Part shown: piece after piece, positions 11,667 to 23,100 of the stretch
Layout of the letters: each line of letters opens with the position of its first letter
Numbering within the stretch: the first letter of the stretch is position 1
DNA from: Corythucha ciliata
Lineage: Eukaryota > Arthropoda > Insecta > Hemiptera > Tingidae
DNA: 64,000 nt
Reading direction: 5' to 3'
Assembly: GCA_038030265.1 (NCBI GenBank)
Contig: CM075939.1
Location: forward strand, 44,745,253 to 44,809,252
Position numbers and translations under genes: made by a program
The notes under the pieces: generated by a model
What the model was told of the DNA's origin: nothing
Databases searched by the model: none
What the model saw: only the letters and a program-made list of their open reading frames with translations

Positions 11667-13657
11667 CAGTGGCGGATCTAGAATTTTATCTTGGGAGGGG
11701 TTCTACCATGACTCTCTCTCTTTTTTCCTGAGTTTCAGCCGCAAACATGCCTCTATACGAACCAATAATTGACTTTTTCTCAAATTTAACCATGAATTAG
11801 CGGCTTTTCCCAATTTTTGCCGCGATCTAAGTGCTTTTTCTCAATTTTAGCCGCGAATTTTTTTCTTCATTTCAGACGCGAATCACCGCATTTCCTCAAT
11901 TTTAGCCGTGAATTAGTGGATTTTCTCAAATTGATCCGCGATTTATCGTTTTTCTCCGTTTCAGCGGCGAATAGGCGCTTCTTGCCCACTTTAGCCGCGA
12001 ATTCACTGAATCTTTAACAGCGAATGAGCTCTTCCTCTACATTTTAGACGGCAATTAGCGGTTTGTCTCAGTTTTAGCCACGAGTTAAGGTTTTATTTCT
12101 CTAATTATAGCGTTTTTCTTCACTTCTTAGTCATGCGAATTAGCGCTTATCACCATTTTAGCCGCAATGTTATCTCGTTTCCTCAGTTCTAGCAGAGAAT
12201 TAGCGTTTTGTTTTCTTCGTTTTAGCTGAGCATTATTTCCGAATTTTAACTGTGAATTATTCCTTAATTTCACGCCTGAATCACCGCTTTTACTCAATTT
12301 CAGCTTCGAACTGGAGGATTTTCACAAAATCCGTGACTTTGCGTTTATCTCCATTTGAGCTCCGCGAATGACCGCCTTTTGTTATATTGGCCGTGAATCA
12401 ACACTATGTCCCAATTTTAGCCGGGAATTAGCGTTTCTATCAGTTTTAGCCGTGAACAAGCAGAATTACCAAATGTACCTTTGAAATTTAGCTTCACATT
12501 AGCGCTTGCTTGTGCCGAGAAGTAGCGTATTCTCCATTTTAGCTGCTGATAAGCGCTTTCTGCCAAAATTAGCTACGAATTAAATATTTAATCTTTGTTT
12601 TAGTTGCAAATGAGCATTTTACATCAATTTTAGACGGGAATTAGCGGTTTGTCTCAGTTTTAGCCGTGAATAAGCGGCTTTTCTATCACTTGTATCCGTG
12701 AATTAGCTTTTTTTCTCAATTTTTACCGCGATCTCAGCGCTTTTCTCATTTTTTAGTCGCAAATTATTTCTCAATTTCAGCCACGAATTACCGCGTTTCC
12801 TCAATTTTAGCCAATTTTCTCAAATTGTTCCGCGAATAGGCTTATTTCTCCATTTTAGTTGTGAATGAGCGTTTTACTTAGATTTTAGGCCGGAATTAGT
12901 AGATTTTCTCAGTTTTAGCCGCGAATTACGTGGCTTTCTCAATTTTAGCCGTGAATTAGCGATTTTTCTTCATTGCGCTTTTTTCTGTTGTTGCCTCGAG
13001 AAAACCACGAATTTTGCGTTTTCAAAAATTAATTGTTGAGCCAGGTGAGCGATGGACTTCAGCTTTTTCTCAATTTTCGCCACATATTAGTGATTTTTTT
13101 CATTTTCAGCCACGAATTAGTGATTTATTTTCGTTTTCTACTATGAGTCAACGTTTTTCTGCGTTTTTTTTTTTTTTTTTTTCAACGTTCTCCCGTGTAC
13201 TTGCCCAAAGAGTAGCACATTAGAACGCAATTCAATTTCTTCTGCCTTAAAGGCCTATAGGAATTTGGAGTTGGCGTTTTTTCTCTGGTTTGTCCATGAA
13301 GTTGCCTTCAGATTTCTCGAATTGGTGTATTTTTCCTAATTTAAGGGACAAATGATCGGTTGTTCTCAATATTTGCCGCTAATCATCGCTTTGAAACCTA
13401 AAAATCCATATTTTTTCATCTATTTATGCTTTTTGGTGCCCCCCCCCCCTCAATGAATGGTGGCCTTACCATCACGAGATCGCCCATTCGTCGAGAAATC
13501 ATCATTCTGTGCAGATCCCCCTTCAACAGTCGCCCTTTGTTATGTGCAAGGCATTGGAAGAAATCTCTGGAATGACTATATCAACAAATTTTTGGCGGAC
13601 GCCATCTTCTTAGGGGGGGTTTAAACCCCCAAAACCCACCCCGTAGATCCGCCACTG
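11667..13657. mobile_element. hAT-type non-autonomous transposon made of minisatellite
   Basis: The ends are 14 bp inverted repeats, CAGTGGCGGATCTA at 11667-11680 and its exact complement at 13644-13657. They are flanked by a perfect 8 bp direct repeat ATTCTTGC at 11659-11666 and 13658-13665. An 8 bp target duplication and a terminal CAG..CTG are hAT hallmarks. No transposase frame is present. From ~11740 to ~13400 the interior is the degenerate ~30 bp family B minisatellite (consensus near ATTTTAGCCGCGAATTAGCG plus a pyrimidine-rich spacer). The right end carries a G/C-run stretch and a ~200 bp module shared with other family B loci. Confidence 0.87.
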
Positions 13658-13665
13658 ATTCTTGC

Positions 13666-13990
13666 GCTCTGATAGTGGTGAAACTGTGCCAATCCGCGCC
13701 TTGAAAATAGCTAAACTGATTACTTGTGCACTAAAAATATCCAAACGGGCATTTCCCGCTCTAAAACAGTCCAAACTGAATTTAAGAGCCTTTGTAATTG
13801 ATTAACTGACAATTTGCGGCATAAAAATACCTGACCAGCGGAAATTTCCGCCCCAAAAGTAACAAAATCGAACATTTGCGCGTCAAATTTGGATTTACTG
13901 ACCGTTCTCACCTTTGGCTTGACGTCCCATAAAAGGCAAAACTGACTCAACGCGCCCAAAAAATGGCCAAGCTATTCGCGCCTATTTGCC
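13666..13990. repeat. Degenerate minisatellite family C (right of hAT element)
   Basis: Units such as AAAATAGCTAAACTGATTACT and CAAAACTGACTCAACGCGCCC continue the array interrupted by the hAT-type element. The unit is ~30 bp and strongly diverged. Confidence 0.65.
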
Positions 13991-14650
13991 ATTTTATTCT
14001 CAAGTTAGGCCGCAAATGAGCGATTTTTCTCAATTTCAACCGAGAATTAGTTATTTTTCTCAATTTTAGCCTTGAACAACCAATTTTGTTAAGAGTTGAG
14101 CCGTGATACAGCTTTTTCCGTCATTTTAGTCGCTATAATTAGCTATTTTTCTACATTTCACGCTGCAAAATAGCGCGTTTTCTCAATTTGATCCGAGGAA
14201 CTCACTCATTGACCGCGGAATGAGCGTTTTTCGTTTACAATTTAATCTACGGTGATTTAAGTCACGTAATAACGTTTTACCTCATTTTGGCCGCTAATTA
14301 GTTTTTTCTTAATTTCAGCGGATTTCTAATTTTATCAATTTTAGTTGCGAAGTAGCTTTTTTACACCGAAACTTAGCGATTTTAGCTGTGACATAGTGGC
14401 TGTTCTCACTCCTATCCACGAATTAGGTTGCGTTTTTTCTCAATTTCAGACGTGAATTAGCCTTTTTTCTCAATTTCAGTCCGGAATTAGCGTTTTTTTT
14501 AGTTCTGGCCTGGAAGTATTATCGAGAAGCCCGGAATGATTGCATTTTCACTGTTTTATCCACGAATATTAATACATTTTTCAAGTTTTTAGCCGCATAC
14601 TTGCCCTAAGAACAACACATTAGTGCGCCTTCTCAAATTTAGCCTCTCGG
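13990..14650. repeat. Degenerate minisatellite family B
   Basis: About 20 diverged ~30 bp units of the form TTTTTCTCAATTTTAGCC followed by GCGAATTAGCG. At 14590-14650 it ends with the text seen at other family B right edges (TTGCCC..GAACAACACATTAG..CG). Confidence 0.75.
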
Positions 14651-15850
14651 AACTGGGGATCGGCGTATTTGCTCTTGTTATCGAATTATCGCTGGCGTAC
14701 GACTGAACCGGCAGTTTATAGCGTCAAATTAGTTATACAAGTTTAGGGAATTTCGCAGATTTCCTCGCTCGAGCACTTCCCTGTATCCACGCTTGCCTCT
14801 ATAGCGTTTGTTTTTCTCCCCTTTCATGGGGAAACTGTCATTTCTCGTCCTCAGATCCAAAACCTTTTTTTACTGGAAGTCCACGATGGAAGATGCGGAG
14901 AGAGATACCCAAAGCGTTGTAACGTCAGTCCTGAAGTCCGAGGAAGAGCCTTGGCGCACGTGGATCTCGCTGAGAGGACTCGATAAAATCGGCCGAAACC
15001 AACGACATCGCAAAACGCCCATGTTTGGCCAATTTAAAGGTGCTGACGGCCTTTTGGGTGAGTTTTGACCCGGCCCTGCTGTATTTCTCATTTGATCATT
15101 CTTCGAGGGACTCATAAATCGCATCCGGCATAGTTAAACAACTTTGAAAAAAATGTTCGTCGCCCCTTCCCCCCTGGTCATCGAGCAAACCTCTGAACAG
15201 ACGCCTGGCTTAGACACGGCCTACCTTTCCCACTCACGTTTATCCATAGCGTTCAGCATTCGTCCAACACTACGACCCGCATTTCTTCCAATGCGTTGCG
15301 GGTCTTGAGCTTCTCCCAATGACATGGGACTATTTTTTTGTACCTCGCATCGATCGGTTTATGAACAGCCGAAATAATTTCATGACTTTTGTTGCACGTA
15401 AAACCAAGAGTGCCGTGACGACCTTTCTGACATGTAAACGCCCTATTGGTGTGCGCATTTCAAAGTTTGGAATCGAATGTTGTATTTTGTCAGTGATCAG
15501 CCGGTTTTGGCCGATTATGGAGTAGAAGAAGAAGAGTCTAGTTTCTGTGGCCATATAATTCCAATTTTGACATTTTTTGAATATTCAAGCAACTAAAATT
15601 GTTTTATAACTAAGCCCACCCCTCGAAATTGACTTAACGTGCCGCAACTGCTGATTAGCTCGCGAAATTGGTTTCCTGAATGAGGCAAACGCTTGAAACT
15701 GGCTATTGCAAGTATCAAATCCATTAAATTCGGGTTTGAAAGAATTAACCCCACTACATGTTGTTCTTAACCCCTCAAAACGTGTAAAATTGGTTTTTGA
15801 AAGAGCAGAATGTATGATATTGATTTTTGCAAGACCATAACACGTGAAAT
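14650..15850. other. Intergenic, no gene seen
   Basis: Mixed-composition sequence. Overlapping frames at 14808-15124 on both strands are short, have no recognisable motif and no convincing splice partners. 15600-15850 has degenerate AAATTGG-type units. Nothing can be called with confidence. Confidence 0.4.
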
Positions 15851-16385
15851 GGGGGAACCGCCTTTATCCCCCCTCTAACGTCCTCAGGACATGGCAGAGA
15901 TGCGAGACGGCCAACCAACGGTGCTCCGTTCTCGCTACTCCCGAGAACAACGGTCTTGGGAACGCTTGCCCCACGGGCCGCCCTTGCCCCTCATATCCTC
16001 TCTGAGCTCAGCCCGAAGTCGGGCGAAGGCTCTTCGGTATCTTCTTAGGCCCCTTCCCTTTGCTTCCCGACCCCTGTCCAGCATTATCCTTGCCGTCCTC
16101 CGCCGTAGCCGCCACTGCGACTTTCACCCTATTGCCCCACCGCCTTCTCGCCTTTCGCCCTACGACCATCGACCACCTCCCCGGCTCATCCGAGTCCGAG
16201 GCTACATCCGACGTTTCTCCCTCAGAAGTTCCAGCTGCCAACCTCCTCAACCGGTCAACCGGTGCGATGGGCCTGACTGGGCCAAGGCACTCCCCACACC
16301 ACCTTGGGAAGCCGACGGGGAGGCTTCCTTTCTCGGCCTTTTCCTCTTTGCCCCAACCCAAAAGCTGTGGCCGTTGGTTTTTTAG
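15850..16385. other. GC-rich island with open frames on both strands, possibly transposon-derived
   Basis: Composition shifts sharply from the AT-rich surroundings to GC-rich between ~15860 and ~16380. Open frames exist on + (15891-16385 and 16060-16527) and on - (16361-16008). The minus frame is Arg/Lys/Gly-rich with a GRWSMVVGRKARRR stretch that resembles the basic tracts of some LINE ORF1 proteins, but this is a weak resemblance. Family B minisatellite lies on the right side and diverged units on the left, so it looks like an insertion. No terminal repeats were identified. Confidence 0.35.
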
Positions 16386-17520
16386 TGGTTTATTAGCAGA
16401 TTCTAATTATAGCTGCGAAGGCGCGTTTTTTGTCAACTTAAGCCACGAAATTTTTCTCCCTTTTTGCAGCGAATCAATGAGCGGGGATCAATTCGCGGGG
16501 TTATACTCAGTGTCAGCCACGTATTAGCGGGTTTTCTCCAATTAGCCCCGAGCATTAGCGTTTTTTCTTCATTTTAGCAGCGAATCAGGGGTTTCCTCAA
16601 TTTTCACCGCAAATTACCGCTTTTGATCAATTTTAGCTGCAACGATTTCTTTAACTTCTTAGCCATCCATGCGCTTTTTCTGGACTTTTTCCGTGGCTGA
16701 ACCCTATCCCTCTATTTCAGTCACAAATTACTTCGCAATTTTAGCCTGGAATGGCTATCGTTTTCTCCATTTCAGCCGCGGATGAGCGCTTTATCTTAAT
16801 TTTAGCTATGATTTAGTGGGTTTTCCCGGTTTGACCAATGAATTAGCGGATTTTTATAAAATGGATCAGCGCATTTGCGTTTTTTCAATAAAAACGAAAG
16901 AACGATGTAGTGGACTAGAGTATCGAATCAGGCAATTCAAAGGATGTGTCCGACCTGGCACAATTAAATAAAAATCTGTGGACGGACACATCCTTTGAAT
17001 TGCCTGATTGCGTTTTTTAAGTATTTCAGCTGCAATTCAGCGCCATTTTGTTAACCTTAACCACGCGGTGGGCACAAGGGCGAGAAAGGGAGGAGAAAGG
17101 TCTCGATTTTAGCCGTGAATTTGAGGGTTTTTCACATGCATCCATGAATTAGCGTATTTTCCAAATTTTAGCCGTGAATTGCCGCCTTTTCTCAGTTTTA
17201 GCCCACAAAGTTGCAGTTTCTTACTACAGTAACAATTAATAAAGTTACAGTTACAGTTAATACTGATACTAAAGTTGCAGTTTTACAACAGTTAATATTA
17301 ACTGATCCTACTGAGCGATTCATCCATGTTTTTCTACTCGGATGGTCGCCATGTAGTGTTTTTCTCCATTTTTAGCCGCGAATTAGTTTTTTTTGTCGAT
17401 TTTTGCCACGAGTTAGCGCTTTTTTGCTGTTTTAGCCACGATTAATAGTGCTCTTTCCGAACTTTTTGCTGTGTACTTGTCCCAATAACAGCACATTTTT
17501 AGCAGCACATCTTGAGAGGC
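16385..17520. repeat. Degenerate minisatellite family B
   Basis: Diverged ~30 bp units (GCGAATTAGCG, TTTTCTCAATTTTAGCC) continue on the right side of the GC-rich island. A perfect hairpin element interrupts them at 16926-17009. A run of ACAGTTAATA-like units lies at 17220-17300. Confidence 0.75.
16926..17009. repeat. 84 bp element with perfect 27 bp inverted arms
   Basis: The arms at 16926-16952 (AATCAGGCAATTCAAAGGAT plus GTGTCCG) and 16983-17009 are exact reverse complements, separated by a 30 bp AT-rich loop. The fold could be a tiny MITE or a hairpin precursor. It interrupts a degenerate array, and its perfect pairing contrasts with the decay around it, so it is probably young or under selection. 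Confidence 0.85.
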
Positions 17521-20146
17521 TTTGATACCAGGCTAAAACCCATATTTTTGGAATTTCTCTCCAGCGCGCTTCTGCACTCGTCTAACGTCGATCCTGGACG
17601 TACACCTGATCACCTCACTTGGTGGTGGGCCCTAAATCACATGGCTTGGATGGGCTAAAACGAGGTCTTTCGGCATTCCGGGCGAGAACCCATTCATGCA
17701 CGCGGAATTTATGGGTAACAGAACGATTCCCCGTCCCTCCATTTCTTTCTCAATAGCTGCGGGCTTTGGAAAGCGCTGGAATAAGGGAAGTTAAGTTGCT
17801 TTTTTTTTTTTTTTTTTCGAGGGAGCAGGTGTGTTTGACGCTAAGCAACTTACAAGAAGTAACTCATTTAACCCCCAGACACCCCTCCCCTCCCCGGCAA
17901 CCGATACCGTCTTTTATATGCACATGCCCAACTTTGCTTTTACTCCATAAAGCCCTTTCCCTAATTGCACCGTTATAAACCATAAGGGATGAAAGTTTCT
18001 CGCCGATGGAGCTTGGCCAGTGTCAAGAGTTATAGTTAAGAAGGGTAGTTTAGTTTGCAATGGGTGGAGGGGAAGGGTGGAAATGGGAGGCTCAAAGCAT
18101 TTAACGTTGGGAATAAAAGAAACAAAATGCGATGGGGCTTTTCCCTTTTCCAGTCGAATCCCGTTTTTGAGGGCAATCTTCTCTTTCTTAATCAGAAGAA
18201 ATCGCTCGAAATAAATACAATTAAAAGATCTCTTCTTTACCAGTCCCAAAAGCCCCTTAGAGTCGGCCCCGTTCACGAAAAAATCCCTTCAACCCCTCTA
18301 CCCTTCATCACCGTCAACACATTCGACTTTCCTCTCACATTTTCACCCCTACACCACGGTTGGTGTGGGCGGGGGGGTTTGCCTCTGTTTTCTAGCCCTC
18401 TAGACCGAGATAAGGGTTGGTGTGGAGGAAAGTCGAAGAAATCCGTGAACTATTTTCGGATCACGTTCTTCGTTAAGTATCATTTTGATCCGATTATTGC
18501 TCTCTCTGGGTGTGAAGGAAAGGGAAGGGGGGAGAGCGTGTATCAGGAAGGAAGCAAAAAAAAAAAAAGTTTAATTTTCTGCCCTGGTAAACTATAACGC
18601 TCGGTCAGCCACAGATAATAAAAACCTGGCTGGGAGTGGGACAAAGAGATTATTATACTTTTAATGGCAAAACGATGAAGTCGACAAAAGTTTGTTCCAG
18701 GAGTACCCCCCCCCCCCACGAAACGGTATAAATGATTTTTTTTTCTTTTAAACTTCATATCTGAACTTTCTTGAGAATGTCGAACTTGAATAACCACATT
18801 AGCGGGAAAATCATTTCCATTTGGCGAGGCAGACGCGATAAGAACAGGGCGTTAAGTCAGAAGAAGCCCAAAGAAGGAATAAAAAATCGAAGTTTTCGCC
18901 TCTAAATGATCTTGTAATTCCGAGTTTTATCTCCTTCCCCCTCCTTCCACCACCCACCTCATCCAAACAAAAAAAAACCATCAGTTCCTTTTCAAAAACA
19001 TCCCCGAGCATTCAGCCAGGATACGACGGCAGAAGAATACAGTTTAATTTCCTGTTCGTGAAAAGCCCTTCACCGAGTCGGTGAGTTTTGCTGAATTTGT
19101 GCTGCAATAAACCTGCGGAGTGAGTTTGGCTATGAAAATAAGAGATGAAAACGGTTTTTTTTTTCTCTAACTCTCTCTCTCTCTCTCTTTTCGAGAGAAA
19201 TCGAGGCATAACGGCCTCGTTTTCCGTTTGCTATAGCATGAGCTAATGGGAATCACATGAGGGCGCGCTATTGAGAGCGTTTTTAGCGGTTTGCGTGAAA
19301 ATTTATGGGATTCGTCTCGGGAGGGTTTTGATGCAATATAGTAGGTGTGTTTTCATTTATTGTTGTTTTTTTTTAAGAAAAAAAAAATGGAAAAGAACGA
19401 GTTAGGAAGGAAACCTTTTGACGGATTAGGGCAACGAGGCGAGCTTTTTATCATATAAACTTAGTAGAAAGGAATGGGCGACGGTGTAGCTGGGCGAGCC
19501 CGTGCCTTGGTTGGAAGGACGGTGTGGGGGAGGGTGGCAAGGGGGTGTAGTATCTCCAAGACGCGGGTAATAAGATTCATGAATACAGACCGCAGAATCT
19601 GGGCTATATTTTATCCGAAAAGGCGGGGAAAAGGAAAAGCGGGCCCCTTCGGTATAAAGCTTCATATACAGCAGCCGACGGGCAGAGATAAGCCTGCCCT
19701 ATATAATAACGATTGCTAAGTCTTCTATCATAATAATTCTCTTGCCACCTTCCTCCCGGGGAAGCTTCGCAACAATATAATTCCCCAACCTCACTCATAT
19801 ATCTTAACTTTTAAGGGCGAAAGGGCTCCGCGAAAAGGAGCGAAGGCGGGATTAAAGATTAGCAATCTTAATGTCGCAACCACTCCACCCCCAACCCATT
19901 CGCTTTCCCTTTTCGACTTTGCGTCTTCTTCGGGACGCCCTTGAATTATTGCCTTCTTTAACGGTTTATATTATTATTAATATTGTATAGAGGGCGAAGA
20001 AGAAGAAGCGTTTAATTTACGCGTTTCGACCGCCCCCTTACGCACCACGCGCACTCCCACATTCGAAGACGCTTCAACATGTGATAAAAACTAAAGTTGT
20101 TTTCATTTAAAAAATAAAAAATAAAAAGTCAAATTATTCGTATACG
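17520..20146. other. Mostly single-copy intergenic DNA upstream of the unrecognised gene
   Basis: Little of the minisatellite vocabulary appears here. The stretch is rich in polypurine/polypyrimidine runs, has a short (CT)n tract at 19171-19190, and several homopolymers. The promoter and 5'UTR of the gene starting at 20147 should lie near its right end (AT-rich 20080-20146). No other coding exon was identified. Confidence 0.45.
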
Positions 20147-23100
20147 ATGGAAAAAGCCAAGATAATTCAGCTCGGTGTTCACAATCTTGAAGCGATCGAT
20201 CAAGGAACATTCGTGGGGCAAGCGTTGAAAAAATTAAACATCATAAAACTACGGCCCGATACATGGAATTCGCGAACAATGAAAGTAGAGTTTAGCTACA
20301 AAAACCGTTTAATTTGAAAGATTTTATTTAGTCCCGGACGTGTGGCGTCGATTTAAAGGTTCCGTTAAAAGTCGGCAATAAGCCTCGAAAGAATATCAAG
20401 CGCATCACTGTCTATGCGGACGACTCCGTTGCGTCAACTGGTGGTGATGCTGATGCGGACGCTTTTGAATCGGAAGAAGCGCAATTTGAAATAAAAACTG
20501 AAGTTGATGAATCGTTCACTCAAGGTAGGCCGATTAGCTTGATATTGCAACGATTCTATACGTGTACGGAAATACTGGCGTGCGTCGCATGTGTAGGACC
20601 GGGGAGGGAAGCTGCATTTCAGGGGTTTCGGTAGCTGAAAACACTATTTCAATTGGCTTCGCTCCCCTATAAACCTCATTTTATCGGTTTTGTTCGCTAA
20701 AAAGTCAATTTCACTCGGTGTAAAAGCAATTCCACTTGCTAGAAATCCAATTTTGCGAACTAAAAAAAACAATTCACGGGGTTTTTATTTGGAAAATGTA
20801 ATTTTTATTCATGGAAAAATATGATTTTAAAAATTAAAAAACTGATTTATTTGCTGATAAACTGAGATCGCTTAAACTACGATGGCGAGCAGCCGAAACC
20901 GGTTCGTTTTTGACGCCCCTCAACGAGGGAAGACAGACAGTGTAGGCTCCTACGGCTAAAGCTTTAATGCACGCATTTTAATTAAAAAACTAAGGCCCGA
21001 TTTCACCAACTTCTTAAACCAAGATCAACAACTAATCACGATTAACAATGTAAACACTTGTATCAAAATTCATATGGGTCGCTATTGGCAACTAATCACG
21101 ATCAACTTTAAACGAGATCAATTTTGTTGGTGAAAATGGGCCTAATTCAGCGGATTTCACTTACAAAAAACACAATTCACTCCGACAACGGCCATTGCGA
21201 CAGCCCTGAAGTGGCCACACGAGCCCCTTTTCGGGGGCCCGGACGAATTTGCATGCGCAAATGAAGGCCTCGCATTCGATATACCGTGCTCAATGAAGAG
21301 CCTCAACACAAATGAACTTCAATAGGCTGCCCCGGGCCCAGGAAATCAACCAATTTTATGATAATTCGAACTCTCATTTTTGCCCCGCGAATTGTCTGAG
21401 AGTCACTGACGCTTTCTGCTGTGAATGAGCGCTTTTTGTCAACTTTAGCCGCGAATTGACGTATTTTCTCAATTTTAGCGATGAATTAGTTACTCATTAG
21501 GTACTCACAAGTATGTACGAATTTCTGAATATTTTCTCAATTTTAACCGCGAATTAGCACTTTTTTAAAATCATGACCACGCTTCTGCTCAATTTTTAGA
21601 CACGAATTAGTATAATTTTTAATTTTCTCCTATGAATTAGCACTTTTAGCCGCGAATTGTATAGCGTTTTTCCAAACCTTTTGCTGCGGACAACCCCCAG
21701 AAGAGCACATTAGCGCGTCTTATCAATTTTATCTTATTGAAACTTTAGGTTTGCTTTTTTTTTTCTATTTCAGCCACGAATTTACCTTCAGATACGTCTA
21801 ATTGATAGTGCAGTTAGAATAGGTGCAAATGAGCGTTTATTCTCAATATTAGCCGCGAATCATCGCTTTAAAACCTAAGGATTCCTATTTTTTCATATTC
21901 AAGCTATTGAGGGGACCTTTCTGAACGGTCCGCCCCCTCGCCATCATGTAGTTACGCTTCTGGTCATTTCGATTGTAGGTATTGCAGGCTGGAAAACCCA
22001 CAACGATGTTATCCCCCAGAAACCACTTATTGGCGGCCGCGAATTCCAGTTTTTAAAAATAATTTTAGACGTAACTTAGTCATTTTGTTCTTTGATTTTT
22101 TAGCCAGGAATTAGCGCTTTTTCCTGATTTTCTGATTTGCGCTAATTCTCAAGTTTATGGCTCTAAATGAACGGTTTTTCTCAATTTCAGTCACGAATGT
22201 AAGATTTTCCCAATTTGTAGCCGCGAATTTGCAATTTTTTCCACAATTAGTCATGAAGTAGCGTTTTTTTCTAATTCATCCGCTATAGGAATGTTTCTAA
22301 TGTTTTCGCTTGACCTTCGGAGAAAGTCGCTATTTTCACCATAGCAACCTCACGACGAAAGAAACACTCTTATCTCATCGTGTTATTTGCTTACTTTACG
22401 TCACAGAGTGAACGAAAGTACAGTACGTCACTGCTAGGAATGATGTAAATTACTTTCCGTCACTGATAGAAGTGAAGTGTTTGAAGTGAGTCGTAGTGAA
22501 GTGCCTCACACTTCGTCGGTTAAGTGAAAAATAGCGTTCGCAGCTCGTGAGGAGCGCCTTTACGCGCTCGTTGTTAGTAATTAGCGAACTCGGCTTCGCC
22601 TCGATCGCCAAACACAACTCGCGGCACGTAAAGTGACACTTTCCTCACTCGTTGTGAAAAATATACTATTCCGTCACTGTTAGAAGTGAAGTGTTTGGAG
22701 TGACTCGTGGTGAAGTGCCTCATACTTCGCCGGTCAAGCGAAAAATAGCGTTTGCAACTCGTGAGGAGCGTCTTTACGCGCTCGTTGTTAGCAACTAACA
22801 CAACTCGCGCGTAAAGTGACGCTTTCCTCACTCGTTGTGAAATATACTATTTACTTTTAGCTATGAATTAGCGATTTTTCTCGATTTTGGCAGAATTTGC
22901 CTAGAGAAACCGCGAATGAGCGCCTTTTTCTCAAGTTACCAGCGAATGTACGCTTTTCCTCCATTGCAGCCGTGAATTGGCCATTCTATTTTGTTATTTT
23001 TTCATCATAGCCAGTAGTCAGTTTTTTTTCTACTTTAGCCGCCATTCCTATAGAAACCATCAATTTTCGCTTTTTCTCAATTTTATTTGCTCCGAATATT

